This document shows positions 33,665-44,600 of a DNA stretch of 64,000 nt, piece by piece. The DNA is taken from contig NZ_SACK01000001.1 of assembly GCF_004005815.1 (NCBI RefSeq), positions 248,001 to 312,000 on the forward strand. The letters are read 5' to 3'. The DNA is from Mucilaginibacter limnophilus. Its GTDB lineage: Bacteria; Bacteroidota; Bacteroidia; Sphingobacteriales; Sphingobacteriaceae. The notes under the pieces were generated by a model. That model did no database searches and was not told the DNA's origin. It was given only the letters and a program-made list of their open reading frames with translations. The translations under genes were made by a program, and so were the position numbers. Each line of letters begins with the position of its first letter. Position 1 is the first letter of the stretch.

Positions 33665-35622
33665 TGGTCATGAAAAAAAGTTTACTCACCTTCTGCTTAT
33701 TAATTGCCGTTACGTTGCAATTAACAGCTGCTACGCCAATTGATTTGTATTCACCTGATAAGCGGATAAAGGTATCTGTAGATCTGAAAAACAAGATAGC
33801 CTATTCGGTTACCTTTAACGGTAACGCGGTACTTAGTAACTCTTATCTTCAACTTAATCTTAGTAAAGAAAACCTTGGCGATAAACCGCGTTTATCAAAA
33901 AAGACGATTTCAACAGTAAATACTGTTTCATACCCTGTTGTTGCACTTAAGAACAGTAAGGTTGTAAATAATTATAACCTGCTCAGGCTTGATTTTAAAG
34001 GTGATTACAGTGTGGAGTTCAGGGCTTATAACGATGGTATTGCTTATAGATTTATTACAGCTAAAAAGGATTCTATTGAGATCAACAGCGAAAATGTTCA
34101 TCTTTCGTTTGCTGATAGTGTTACCACCTCGTATCTGGAAACCGACAATTTCAAAACAGCTTATGAGATACTTTATGCGAAACGTAATCTTAAAGATGTA
34201 AACCGCAATAAAAAAAGTGTTTTGCCTATACTTTTCGGTACACCAAAATATAGGGTATTGCTATCGGAGGCAGATCTGTACGATTATCCATGCCTTTTTA
34301 TAAAACCGGATGGCGACAGGGAGGTGGACGCTACTTTTCCTAAGGCACCCTTAACATTTGGCCCTGACGGTGACCGCAGTGTGAAGATTAAGAAAGAAGC
34401 TGATTACATCGCCAAAACCGCGGGCACACGCTCGTTCCCATGGCGTTTTATGGTGATAACCGATAACGACGCGAAATTGCCCGAAAACCAGATGGTGTAT
34501 AAGCTATCTACACCCAATCAGCTTAAAGATACCCAATGGATAAAACCCGGACAGGTTACCTGGGAGTGGTGGCATAATGCCTATGTGTATGGTGTCGATT
34601 TCAAATCGGGCTACAATCAGGATACCTATAAATACTATATTGACTTTGCTTCGAAGTTTGGTATACCTTATATAATAATGGATGAAGGCTGGGCTAAAAC
34701 TACGCTTAACCCATTTGAGCCGAATCCAACTATTAATCTACAGGAATTGATCGCTTACGGCAAAAAGAAAAATGTAAAGATCATCCTATGGTTTACCTGG
34801 CTGGCTGTCGAAAACAATTTTAACATTTTCGAGACGCTTGAAAAATGGGGAATTGCCGGCATGAAGATAGACTTTATGGACCGCAGCGACCAATGGATGG
34901 TAAACTATTATACACGGGTGGCTAAAGAAGCTGCCAAGCATCACATTTTAGTTGATTTTCACGGCGCTTTTAAACCTGCAGGTCTTGAAGTTGCTTACCC
35001 TAATGTGCTTTCGTATGAAGGCGTAGTGGGTATGGAGCAGAACATAGGCGGTGGATTTGCGACACCAAACAACAACCTGTTTTTGCCTTTTCTGCGTAAT
35101 GCCGCCGGTCCGATGGACTACACACCGGGTGCTATGCGTTCAGGCCATCAAAAAGATTACCGGGCAAACTGGGTTAACGTAATGAGCATCGGCACACGTG
35201 CGCATCAAGTGGCGATGTATGTGGTGTTTGAAAGCGGCGTACAAATGCTGGCTGATAATCCTTTCAACTATCTTCGCGAGCCTGAAACTACAAGCTTTAT
35301 CACGTCAGTACCGGTAACCTGGGATGAGACCCATGTGCTTGACGGATCTGCAGGCGAATACATTATAACTGCACGCCGAAAAGGTGAAAAGTGGTTTATT
35401 GGCGCCATGACAAACAGCAAATCGCGTGATTTAACTATCAAAACAGATTTCCTGAAGAAAGGAGTTAAGTATAAGATCACGCTTATTCAGGACGGGATAA
35501 ACGCCGACGTGCAGGCGATGGACTTTAAACGTATTGAGAAAACTATTATCGCAGGCGAATCAATCGACATCAGGATGGTACAGGATGGTGGATGGGTAGC
35601 AAAACTTGAACCTCTCAAATAA
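33664..35622 (+). CDS. GH97 alpha-glycosidase (probably retaining type)
   Basis: The signal peptide is KKSLLTFCLLIAVTLQLTAA. ATG 33664 overlaps the GH92 stop, and ATG 33670 is an equal alternative. The GH97 N-terminal domain (YSPDKRIKVSVDLKNKIAYS) leads to the barrel with WEWWHNAYVYG, YIIMDEGWA, GMKIDFMDRSDQWM and NVLSYEGVVGMEQN. Asp403 in GMKIDFMDR is where retaining GH97 enzymes carry a nucleophile (inverting SusB-type ones lack it). The Glu in SYEG would be the acid/base. Alpha-galactosidase or alpha-glucosidase activity is plausible. The C-terminal beta domain ends near residue 650. It lies inside a run of mannosidase genes. Confidence 0.88.
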   Translation: MVMKKSLLTFCLLIAVTLQLTAATPIDLYSPDKRIKVSVDLKNKIAYSVTFNGNAVLSNSYLQLNLSKENLGDKPRLSKKTISTVNTVSYPVVALKNSKVVNNYNLLRLDFKGDYSVEFRAYNDGIAYRFITAKKDSIEINSENVHLSFADSVTTSYLETDNFKTAYEILYAKRNLKDVNRNKKSVLPILFGTPKYRVLLSEADLYDYPCLFIKPDGDREVDATFPKAPLTFGPDGDRSVKIKKEADYIAKTAGTRSFPWRFMVITDNDAKLPENQMVYKLSTPNQLKDTQWIKPGQVTWEWWHNAYVYGVDFKSGYNQDTYKYYIDFASKFGIPYIIMDEGWAKTTLNPFEPNPTINLQELIAYGKKKNVKIILWFTWLAVENNFNIFETLEKWGIAGMKIDFMDRSDQWMVNYYTRVAKEAAKHHILVDFHGAFKPAGLEVAYPNVLSYEGVVGMEQNIGGGFATPNNNLFLPFLRNAAGPMDYTPGAMRSGHQKDYRANWVNVMSIGTRAHQVAMYVVFESGVQMLADNPFNYLREPETTSFITSVPVTWDETHVLDGSAGEYIITARRKGEKWFIGAMTNSKSRDLTIKTDFLKKGVKYKITLIQDGINADVQAMDFKRIEKTIIAGESIDIRMVQDGGWVAKLEPLK

Positions 35623-35659
35623 ATCATTTACATTTAGCAAATTAATTATAAACCAATTG

Positions 35660-37051
35660 ATGAATTCAGGCAGAAAACTATTGGCAGGTATATTGGTGTG
35701 CCTATGCTCGGCTAAAACGATTAGTGCACAAACGGTAGCTCCGTTTAAAGAAGGGGACAGGGTGGTGTTTTTAGGAAACAGCATAACCGATGGCGGGCAT
35801 TATCACTCATATATCTGGCTTTATTATATGACACATTTTCCTAATACACGCATTACATGCGTAAATGCGGGCATAGGTGGTGATAACGTAATACAAATGG
35901 GCGACCGCCTTGAGGATGATGTGCTTTCTAAAAATCCTACTGTATTAACTTTTACATGGGGTATGAATGATACCGGTTATTTTGAATGGTTTGCTAAAGA
36001 TGCGCAGGAGACCATGAAGAAGCGTTTAGCAAAATCGTTTGCAAGCTATAATGTTACCGCCGACAAGCTTGCTAAACTTTCAAACATTCGTAAAATATTA
36101 ATTTTAGGTTCACCATACGACTCTACTACCAAAAGCAACCCGAAAAACTTCTATCCGGGTAAAGCGACAGCTTTTGCAAATGTTATAAAGTTTCAGGAGC
36201 AATCTGCAAATGACAGGAAATGGGAAACCGTTGATTTCTATCACCCAATGTTAGCCATTAACAAAAAAGGTCAGGAAACTGATTCCCTGTTCAGCCTTAC
36301 TCCCGGCGACCGTATTCACCCTGATAATGACGGGCACATGGTTATGGCTTATCAGTTTTTAAAATCACAAGGTTTTGCAAACAAGCCGGTTGCCGATGTA
36401 GCTATTAATGGAAACAAAATTGAGAAATCAGAAAACGCTACGGTTAGTAATGTCGTAAATAGTAAAACAGGCGTATCGTTTGATTACCTGGCCAATTCAT
36501 TACCTTATCCGGTTGACACCATTTCACGTTTTTGGGGTAACAAAAAATCTCAGGCCGACGGACTTAAACTGGTTCCGTTTACGCAGGAGTTTAACCGGGA
36601 AATGCTTACTGTAAAAGGACTTAAAAAAGGTAACTACAAATTGTTGATTGACGGACAGGAGATAGGTAAATGGGATAGCAAACAATTGGCTTCAGGTATC
36701 AACCTTGCTGAGCAGATATGGACACCACAATATCAGCAAGCGCTTCAAATAAGTATTCTTAACGAAGAAAGGCTTGATATTGAGCTTCGCTTCAGAAAAT
36801 ATGCTTATGTAGAATTTGATCTGCTTAAAGAAAAAGGTAAGCTTTTTGCCGAAGATAAGGCCGCTTTAGATACTGTAACTAAGTATTCAAAAAACAATCC
36901 TTTTATAAACGGAAACCGTGAAAATTATACAAGAGCGCAGTATAAAGCAGTGAGAAATGCATGGCAAAAACAAATGGATGCTATTGTTAACGAGATATAT
37001 ACAATCAATAAGCCGCTAAAACGAAAAATTGAACTGGTTTTGGCTAATTAA
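35660..37051 (+). CDS. SGNH/GDSL-type hydrolase, secreted
   Basis: I choose ATG 35660, which starts a signal peptide (NSGRKLLAGILVCLCSAKTI, cleaved after SAQ). The TTG at 35606 overlaps GH97 and lacks one. Block I is LGNSITDGG with catalytic Ser41, block III is TWGMNDTGY, and block V is DRIHPDNDGH with the Asp-His pair, as in GDSL acetylesterases. A C-terminal helical part (residues 250-460) is extra and of unknown role. It may remove acetyl groups from the glycan. It forms part of the GH38-GH92-GH97-esterase run. Confidence 0.85.
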   Translation: MNSGRKLLAGILVCLCSAKTISAQTVAPFKEGDRVVFLGNSITDGGHYHSYIWLYYMTHFPNTRITCVNAGIGGDNVIQMGDRLEDDVLSKNPTVLTFTWGMNDTGYFEWFAKDAQETMKKRLAKSFASYNVTADKLAKLSNIRKILILGSPYDSTTKSNPKNFYPGKATAFANVIKFQEQSANDRKWETVDFYHPMLAINKKGQETDSLFSLTPGDRIHPDNDGHMVMAYQFLKSQGFANKPVADVAINGNKIEKSENATVSNVVNSKTGVSFDYLANSLPYPVDTISRFWGNKKSQADGLKLVPFTQEFNREMLTVKGLKKGNYKLLIDGQEIGKWDSKQLASGINLAEQIWTPQYQQALQISILNEERLDIELRFRKYAYVEFDLLKEKGKLFAEDKAALDTVTKYSKNNPFINGNRENYTRAQYKAVRNAWQKQMDAIVNEIYTINKPLKRKIELVLAN

Positions 37052-37093
37052 TGTCATTAAGCAGAGTTGATTATTTTGTTTGTACATAATTAC

Positions 37094-37915
37094 ATGAAAA
37101 AAGTAGTTTTTATAAGTTTGTTCACTTTGCTGTATTTTACAGTATCAAGGGCATCATCAGTAGATACTGCGTTGACATACAGCGCTGTAATGAAAAAGAA
37201 TATCAAGGCGGTAGTAATTAAGCCTGATGGATACTCAGTATCACAAAAATATCCGGTGGTGTATCTGCTACATGGCTACGGCGGTCACCAGGATGACTGG
37301 ATTAAGACAGCGCCTGTGATCAAAACGCTTGCCGATATATACAAATTCATAATTGTTTGCCCGGATGGGAATGTATCAAGCTGGTATTTTGACAGCCCTG
37401 TTGACCCTGCGTGGAAGTATGAAACCTATGTAGCAGTTGAACTTGTAAAATATATCGATGATAAATATTCAACCATACAAGACCGCTCGGGCAGAGCAAT
37501 AACCGGGCTTAGTATGGGTGGCCACGGCGCATTATATCTTGCGTTCAGACATCAGGACACCTTTGGTGCGGCTGGAAGTATGAGCGGCGGGGTAGACATC
37601 CGTCCATTCCCGTTAAATTGGAATATCGCCGACCGTTTAGGTAAATACGCTGATCAGCCAAAACGCTGGGATGACAACACGGTAATTAATCTTACTAATT
37701 TACTTACGCCAAATTCTTTGGCGTTAATTATTGATTGCGGCAGTGAAGACTTTTTTTATAATGTTAATACAAAATTACATACTAAGCTTTTAGACATGAA
37801 TATCCCGCATGAATTTATAAGCCGTCCGGGTGGGCATACATGGGAATATTGGGGAAACGCGATACAGTATCAGTCGCTGTTTTTTGATAAATTCTTTAAA
37901 AAAGCGGCAAATTGA
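37094..37915 (+). CDS. Secreted alpha/beta-hydrolase esterase (CE1 / esterase D type)
   Basis: ATG 37094 starts a signal peptide (KKVVFISLFTLLYFTVSRAS) and gives 273 aa. The nucleophile is Ser140 in ITGLSMGGHGA. The acid Asp is in DCGSEDFF and the His in RPGGHTWEYWG, and the oxyanion region is YLLHGYGGHQDDW. This places it with the tributyrin-esterase/feruloyl-type CE1 family. It probably removes acyl or acetyl substituents. The gap 37052-37093 is short, so it is in the same operon as the SGNH gene. Confidence 0.88.
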   Translation: MKKVVFISLFTLLYFTVSRASSVDTALTYSAVMKKNIKAVVIKPDGYSVSQKYPVVYLLHGYGGHQDDWIKTAPVIKTLADIYKFIIVCPDGNVSSWYFDSPVDPAWKYETYVAVELVKYIDDKYSTIQDRSGRAITGLSMGGHGALYLAFRHQDTFGAAGSMSGGVDIRPFPLNWNIADRLGKYADQPKRWDDNTVINLTNLLTPNSLALIIDCGSEDFFYNVNTKLHTKLLDMNIPHEFISRPGGHTWEYWGNAIQYQSLFFDKFFKKAAN

Positions 37916-38260
37916 GTTTTTTTGGGAATTTGTTAAGAAAATGAAGAACGCATTACTAAAATTTTTATATAGTAGCTTGGTTATTGCAAATGCGAGATTT
38001 TAAAAACATGAATACATACATTCTATAGGGTATGTACTGTGCATAAATGAGATAAAAAAAGCGCTTATACGCTGTTAAGAAAAAAAAGTTTTGGAGATTG
38101 TATTAAATAATTTACTTTTATCTTCAGTTAATAGCCAATTATAACCAATTAAAATTAATCCATAAAGAATTTATAAACAACAGTTCGTTAGGGATATCCC
38201 TTTCGCTAAATTGATTTAAGTACTTCAATAAAAGTTGAAAATAATTATAAACACGTTAAT
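37916..38260 (+). promoter_or_regulatory. 345-bp leader before the SusD/SusC block, with operator-like motif
   Basis: There is no gene here. TAAATTGATTTA (38207-38218) is the reverse complement of the motif TAAATCAATTTA at 28567 and 51088, and it lies 42 bp before the SusD start. Farther upstream are the 7-bp inverted repeat TACATAC/GTATGTA (38013-38019 and 38030-38036) and a weak promoter-like TTTG (38090) / TAATTTAC (38108) pair with only 14 bp spacing. The long AT-rich leader suggests an independent, regulated transcript start. Confidence 0.4.
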
Positions 38261-40087
38261 ATGAAGAAAATTTACTTTCCTGTTATTGCATTTGTCTTCT
38301 TCGCTTTCATGGCATCAGGTTTGGTATCGTGTAAAAAGGGTGGGTTTTTCACACCAACTTCTACAACCAACCTTGATGAAAATACTATATTCAGGGATAG
38401 TTTAAACACTACCGCCTTTCTTGCCAATATATACTCAAATGTAGGCTTGAGCTTCAAGTACGATCGTTTTATATTCGACCCGTTTGGAAAGGCAATACCT
38501 ACAGGTGGCCTTGAATCAGCATCAGATGAAGCAGAATCACCAAATCAAAACTCATCAACGGCGCTTGCGTTTGCAACTGGTACCATTAATTCATACAGTG
38601 TAACTGACGATGCCTATAGAATTCCTTATAACAATATCCGCGCTGTTAACCAGTTGTTCAGAAGTATAGTTAAAACCCCTATCGATCAGTCGTTAAAAGA
38701 CCAGATGATAGCTGAGGCTCATTTTCTAAGAGCATGGTACTATTTTATCTTGCTTAAACATTATGGAGGTGTGCCTATTGTTGGCGACACGTTGTATAAT
38801 TATACCGATGAAATTAACACTCAGCGTGCAACGTTTGAGCAAACAGTAGATTATATTATTTCAGAGTGTAACATTGCTGAGAAAACATTGCCACTAACAC
38901 AAACAGGGTCATATTTTGGCCGTGCATCAGGTTCGGCTTGTAAAGCATTGAGGTCTCGCGTGCTTTTATACGCAGCAAGCCCGTTATTTAATCCTGATCC
39001 ATCGGTTAACGCTAACTTTCCATGGAAAAATGCTGATGCTACCGTGCGCGAATCAATCGCTTATGCAAACTATAGTGCATCAAGGTGGGCGGCTGCCAAA
39101 AATGCTGCTGCTGAAATTATCCAGGCGGGTACTTTTTCTCTAAATGAAGATAATGCTAGCGACCCTGGCAAAGGATTCCGTGATCTTTTTCCTAAACGTA
39201 CCGGGAATCCTGAGTACATATTTCCATGGATGTTTGGTGATAATACATATGTAGAAAATTTATTTTATCCGCCGTCGCGTTTCGGCGCTAACGGTGCATA
39301 TCCTTACCAGGGCCTTGTTGATGCTTTCTTAATGAGCAACGGATTGCCTATTGATGATCCAGCTTCAGGTTACAATGCTGCTGACCCATATGCCAATCGT
39401 GACCCACGTTTAAATTACAGTATCATACATGATCAAACATTAGTAAACGTAAGAACAGTTAATGGTTTAGCTCAAGACCCAACACCAATAGACATTTATG
39501 TATTACCTAATGGTATTGGTGCAGGGCAGGATGCATTTCCAACCGGCACACGTACGGGGTATTACAATCGTAAGATGTATGATCCTACAGCAGTACCTGC
39601 TACATTGTTTTACAACTCAAAACGAGTTATACCGCTTATGCGCTATGCCGAAATTCTTTTAAATTTTGCCGAGGCAAAAAATGAATTTGACGGCCCGGGT
39701 GGTACTACTGACAGTGTGTATAGCTGTATTAAGGCAATACGTAAACGTGCTGGAATTAGTGCAGGCGCTGACCAGTTATATGGATTGAAACCAGGTATGA
39801 CCAAAGAACAAATGCGCAAAGTAATCCAAAACGAGCGCCGTATCGAACTTGCGTTTGAAGAGCAACGTTTTTGGGATGTTAGGCGCTGGGGTATTGCTGA
39901 ACAAACCGAAAATATTACCGCGCAAGGTATGAAGGTTACCCGTGATTCTGATACCGACACAACGCCGACATATGAAGTGGTTAATATAAAGCGCCACACA
40001 TTCAGAGCGCCGGCAATGTACTTATGGCCACTGCCACAAAATGAAGTGGACAAGTCAGATAAACTGAAACAAAATCCTGGCTATTAA
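38261..40087 (+). CDS. SusD/RagB-family outer-membrane glycan-binding lipoprotein
   Basis: The 608-aa protein has a lipobox (SGLVSCKKGG) and then the SusD helical fold, with TPR-like N-terminal helices (YNNIRAVNQLFRSIVK, AEAHFLRAWYYFILLKHYGG) and the C-terminal ERRIELAFEEQRFWDVRRWG and LWPLPQNEV signature. It lies on the cell surface as the lid of a SusC transporter. The gene comes before its nearest SusC (41687), not after it, with two lipoprotein genes between. This is an unusual order for SusC-SusD pairs. Confidence 0.95.
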   Translation: MKKIYFPVIAFVFFAFMASGLVSCKKGGFFTPTSTTNLDENTIFRDSLNTTAFLANIYSNVGLSFKYDRFIFDPFGKAIPTGGLESASDEAESPNQNSSTALAFATGTINSYSVTDDAYRIPYNNIRAVNQLFRSIVKTPIDQSLKDQMIAEAHFLRAWYYFILLKHYGGVPIVGDTLYNYTDEINTQRATFEQTVDYIISECNIAEKTLPLTQTGSYFGRASGSACKALRSRVLLYAASPLFNPDPSVNANFPWKNADATVRESIAYANYSASRWAAAKNAAAEIIQAGTFSLNEDNASDPGKGFRDLFPKRTGNPEYIFPWMFGDNTYVENLFYPPSRFGANGAYPYQGLVDAFLMSNGLPIDDPASGYNAADPYANRDPRLNYSIIHDQTLVNVRTVNGLAQDPTPIDIYVLPNGIGAGQDAFPTGTRTGYYNRKMYDPTAVPATLFYNSKRVIPLMRYAEILLNFAEAKNEFDGPGGTTDSVYSCIKAIRKRAGISAGADQLYGLKPGMTKEQMRKVIQNERRIELAFEEQRFWDVRRWGIAEQTENITAQGMKVTRDSDTDTTPTYEVVNIKRHTFRAPAMYLWPLPQNEVDKSDKLKQNPGY

Positions 40088-40122
40088 TACAATATTGTAA
40101 AATCACTTTTATATTAAATAAA

Positions 40123-40557
40123 ATGAAAATGTTTTATAAAGTTAATTTATTGTGTGCAGTACTGCTGTTAATGCTTTGGACTTCATGCAAAGTAGAGAAA
40201 CTTGAACCTGTAAATGAAGCGGTTAAAGATGTTTCGGGCACGTGGAGTATTTTAAAAGTTACCCGCAACGGTGCAGATATTACTAACACTTATGATTTCA
40301 GTAAATTTAAATTGGTGTTTGAAGGGAATAATTACACGTTGGAAAACAAACTGCCTTTTTTGGTAAGCGACAACGGAACTTTTAATCTTGATGATAATCA
40401 GTATGCATTCTCTATATCGTTTAACCCTGCAGGAGGAAGCGCCAAAACTATCCCCTTTAATTTTCCTAACGTTAATGGTAACAGGCAGCTGAGCGTTCCA
40501 TTTACCATAGTAGGCTGCAGCAATACAAATTACGTTTACACACTGCAAAGAAATTAA
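40123..40557 (+). CDS. Small lipoprotein of the PUL (DUF5004-like, tentative)
   Basis: The 144-aa product has a lipobox (LMLWTSCKVEK) and one beta-rich domain (SGTWSILKVTRNGADITNTY, ending IVGCSNTNYVYTLQRN) that looks like a lipocalin-type or DUF5004 fold. It is followed after 13 bp by the next lipoprotein gene. It may bind glycan on the cell surface beside SusD. The family name is recalled from gene order in other PULs and is not proven. Confidence 0.7.
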   Translation: MKMFYKVNLLCAVLLLMLWTSCKVEKLEPVNEAVKDVSGTWSILKVTRNGADITNTYDFSKFKLVFEGNNYTLENKLPFLVSDNGTFNLDDNQYAFSISFNPAGGSAKTIPFNFPNVNGNRQLSVPFTIVGCSNTNYVYTLQRN

Positions 40558-40570
40558 TTACAACGATTTT

Positions 40571-41647
40571 ATGAACTTAAATATCAGAATAAAAGGAAAA
40601 ACGCTGTGGATGGTATGCGCCACCCTGGTAATAGGTATCATGGTTGCCGCGTGTGCATACTTTGTTGATGGTGTAGAACAGCCCGATTCAGCTACGGCTG
40701 GTTCAAGAATTACTGTTAAAGTAAAACTTAGGGTGCAGCCGGTAAACGTAGCTTCAGGAAATCCGCCTTGGAATTCACCTATAATTTTTGGTTTTTGCGT
40801 ACCCCGCGGATGGAAAGTAAAAGAGCATGATCTGAAGCTAACATATGTATTCGATCAGGGCGATGGCAAACCACATCCTATGAGTCCGGTGCAAGACAAT
40901 GCACCGGCTACCCAACCAGAAGGCTTAACTTGGGCAGAGGCATTTAAAAATCAATATGGAAATGGCGGCAATTTTGTGGATGATGTGGAGTGGGTTGTTT
41001 ATCAAACCGATAACATTTTAGGTGAGAACGGCGATAGTCCAAGGACGGGTACCATTACCATTGATATGATGGTAGGCGCCGACCAGGTGAATGGTGGCGT
41101 GGATATGTTATATGCATTTACTGATGTAGCTCACGGTTTTTATGCGGATGGTGCTAACGGTGTGACATTTAATACCAGCGGATACTATGCATCAAAAACA
41201 AAAGAATGTTTTGAAATAACCGGCGGTACTTCTGGCGAAACAGTGAATTACTGTCAACCTCAACGTATTACTCCAAGTCCTGCAAAAGGCTCTTCTAATG
41301 ATTTAGTATCGTTTACATTTGATAACAACCTTGTAGCAAACAGCCCGTTCCCAAGAGGGGGTAATACAAAGTTATACATGTCAATGGTAGGTTATGCTGC
41401 CGATGATACTGAGCTTCCGTTAAAATTAACACAAAACGTAGAGTTAAAGCAAACAACCGGTACAAGCGGGAAATTTTTAGGTACAATATGGCCGGCTGAT
41501 GCATTTGATACATCAAACAAACCACTTGCACGCATTACCTACTATATTACTGATAATGCTACGGTAACAAGAGCCGACGATATTAATAAAGTAGGCTTGC
41601 AGGAAGATCCTTATGTTGATTTTGCTTACCTCATAAGGTGTAACTAA
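40571..41647 (+). CDS. PUL lipoprotein (DUF4961-like, tentative)
   Basis: The 358-aa product has a lipobox (MVAACAYF) and a beta-sandwich start (GSRITVKVKLRVQPV) with a conserved-looking VFGxCVPRGWKVKEHD-like segment (FGFCVPRGWKVKEHDLKL). The rest contains many Gly/Asp loops. The size and its position next to the smaller lipoprotein and SusC recall DUF4961 proteins of Bacteroides PULs. It probably binds glycan or is an accessory surface protein. The true ligand is unknown. Confidence 0.7.
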   Translation: MNLNIRIKGKTLWMVCATLVIGIMVAACAYFVDGVEQPDSATAGSRITVKVKLRVQPVNVASGNPPWNSPIIFGFCVPRGWKVKEHDLKLTYVFDQGDGKPHPMSPVQDNAPATQPEGLTWAEAFKNQYGNGGNFVDDVEWVVYQTDNILGENGDSPRTGTITIDMMVGADQVNGGVDMLYAFTDVAHGFYADGANGVTFNTSGYYASKTKECFEITGGTSGETVNYCQPQRITPSPAKGSSNDLVSFTFDNNLVANSPFPRGGNTKLYMSMVGYAADDTELPLKLTQNVELKQTTGTSGKFLGTIWPADAFDTSNKPLARITYYITDNATVTRADDINKVGLQEDPYVDFAYLIRCN

Positions 41648-41686
41648 TAACCGTTTTGTAATCCGGGAAGCAGAAGGCTTTCCGGT

Positions 41687-44600
41687 ATGCAACCTAATTA
41701 TTTAAGACAACAATTTAAATCCGACTCTATGCTTTATTGCTACTTAAAAAAATGCTTTACCGGTATAATTGTGCTGATGCTTGCATTGGTTAATACAACT
41801 TATGCATCGTTTCAGGATACTACCGCTGTAAAGGCAAGTACCCCCGGTGTAATTACCGGTAAGGTAATTGACCAGTATGCGCATCCTGTAAAAGGTGCAA
41901 AAGTAATGGTAAAAGGCACCACCGTAAATGCCATTACTGATGATGAAGGTCAATTTAGTATAAACGCGCCTGTAAATAGCGTATTAGTAGTTACCTATCC
42001 TAATTTAACTGTTAATGAGGTGAAGGTTTTAAACGACAAAGAACTTACTATACGCTTACTTGATAACTACATACAGCAACCTGATGTGGTTGATGTTTTA
42101 TACGGAACCAAAAGATCATCAGAAGTACTGGGTTCAGTTTCAACTATTTATACCAATCAATTGCGTACAACACCGGGCTCATTATATACATATGCCTTGC
42201 CTGGACAACTTGCAGGTTTATACACTAATCAAATAAGCAATTTTGCAAATATCGGCGTGCCTTCTGCCTTAAGCGTTGCTGAGTTTGGTTTGCAATTTGT
42301 TCAATCGGGATCACGTAACGTATCATTAACAGATAATACTGAATTTCAATTGCGCTTAAGAGGGCAAACACCTATTACCGTTATTGACGGAGTGCAACGT
42401 GAAATATCTTCACTTGATCCGGAAAGCATCGAATCGGTTTCAGTGTTAAAAGACGCGTTGTCAACTATATTACTTGGTATAAATAGCTCGAAAGGTATTT
42501 TATTGGTTACAACCAAAAAGCCGCTTGCCGGCCGTCCGCGTATTAACTTTACCGCGCAAACCGGTTTTATGCAATCGCTTGGTATGCCAAATCCATTGCC
42601 TGCTTACCAATCTGCTTTCCTGTACAATGAGGCATTACAAAATGAAGGCTTATCGCCAATATATACTGCCCAGGATATCGATGCATTTCGTAATAATAGC
42701 GACCCTTATGGACATCCTAATCAAAATTGGTTTGATATGCTGCTTAACAAAAATTCGCGCATGACAAACTATAAGCTAAATGTTACCGGTGGTTCAAACG
42801 TAGCAAGGTATTCAGTTTCATTAAGCTATTTTAATCAGGGTGGTATATTCAAAATGGTTGATAGTATACCATACAGCACTAATGCTAACCTTGACAGGTA
42901 TATGATTAACTCAAATATCAATGTAAACGTAACTAAAAACGTTACTGTTGAATTGCAGGTATTTGGTAGGGTGCAACGTGGCAATGCCCCTTATAATGGT
43001 ATAAATAACCTACTGGCTAATATTTACCGTACACCTAACTATATATATCCAGCGCTTAATCAGAATAATACTTTTGGTGGTACCAGCCAATGGACAAATA
43101 ACCTGCTGTCGCAAGCACAATATTCGGGTTATACCAATACTGTAAGTAACGACATTTTAACTAATCTGGATATCAACTACAACTTGGATAATACTATTAA
43201 AGGATTATCTGCCAAATTGAAAGGAAACATTGCATTCCAGTCAACTGATGCGATGGACCGCACCCTGGTTAACCAAACATATTTGTTTAGCGCCGAAGAT
43301 AATAAGTATTCTACAGTTGGTAACCCTTCAGCTCAGCGTAACAGTTTTATCACTGCATCAACTGCAAGGTTCAGCTTTTGGCAAGCGTCATTAAATTATA
43401 ACAGGCAGTTTGGCAAACACAATGTAAGCGGTTCGTTATTGTATGATAACCGTAGCATTGTATCAAACTTTGACCTTTCGGCTGTTACCCAAAACCGTGC
43501 TTTAAAAGCAGGGTACAATTATGAAGGAAAATATTTTATTGAAGCTGCTGGTAATATAAGCGGATACAACAGATACAATCCGGAAAATCAAAATGGCTTT
43601 TTCTATGCCGGTGGCTTAGGTTGGCAAATGGCTAAAGAAAACTTTATTAAGGATAACTTTAGCTGGATAAACAGTTGGAAATGGCGTGCAACCTTTGGCC
43701 GTACAGGTGATAATACTGTAGACAGATATTCATACTACGGTTTCAGGCAAACTTATGGCTCAAGCCTGGATTCATACATGGTGGGCTTAAACCATGCGCA
43801 AGTTTTTGTGCAAGTTGAGGATGCTTTATCTAACCCGAATATGAGTTGGGAAAAAGCCGATAAGTTTGATGTCGGTACTGACATATCTCTATTTAATGAT
43901 CATTTTCAGGTTACTGCTGATTACTATCGCGATAATTACTTCGATTTGTTAATGCAACGCGGCCGTAGCATTGCGCTTATCGGTACCGGATATCCTGCCG
44001 AAAATATAGGTAAGGCCCGTTATGAAGGCGGGGAGCTTACCTTAACTTATCAGGGTAATAATGGCAACTTTAACTATTTTATTTCAGCAAACGGATCAGT
44101 ACAGGCATCTAAATGGATATTTATAGATGAATTAAGCACACCAACAGAAGGCATGCGCCGTACAGGCAGGCCAGTAACCACCACATTTGGTTATGAGGCC
44201 CAAGGTTTATATCAAACCGCTGAAGAAGCCGCTGCCGGTGCGCGTGTACGAAATGAAAATAGACCGTTGCAAGCCGGTGATATAAAATATAAAGATCAAA
44301 ACGGCGATGGTTTCATAGATCAGTTTGATGCTGTGCCGATAGGTAATAACAAACCACTGATTTTTTATGGTACTACATTAGGATTTAACTATAAAGGTTT
44401 TAGCGCAAGCGTGATTCTACAAGGCGTGGTAAACCGCGATATCAATGTACTTAGCCAGGTTACCTATCCTTTCCTTGGTACCAACTTCGGGTTTGGCGTA
44501 CCGGCACAACCATACGGCCAGCCATATGAAAATATCTTGAACAGGTGGACACCGGAAACAGCTGCTTCAGCAACATCGCCACGCCTGGCGCTGGGTGGTA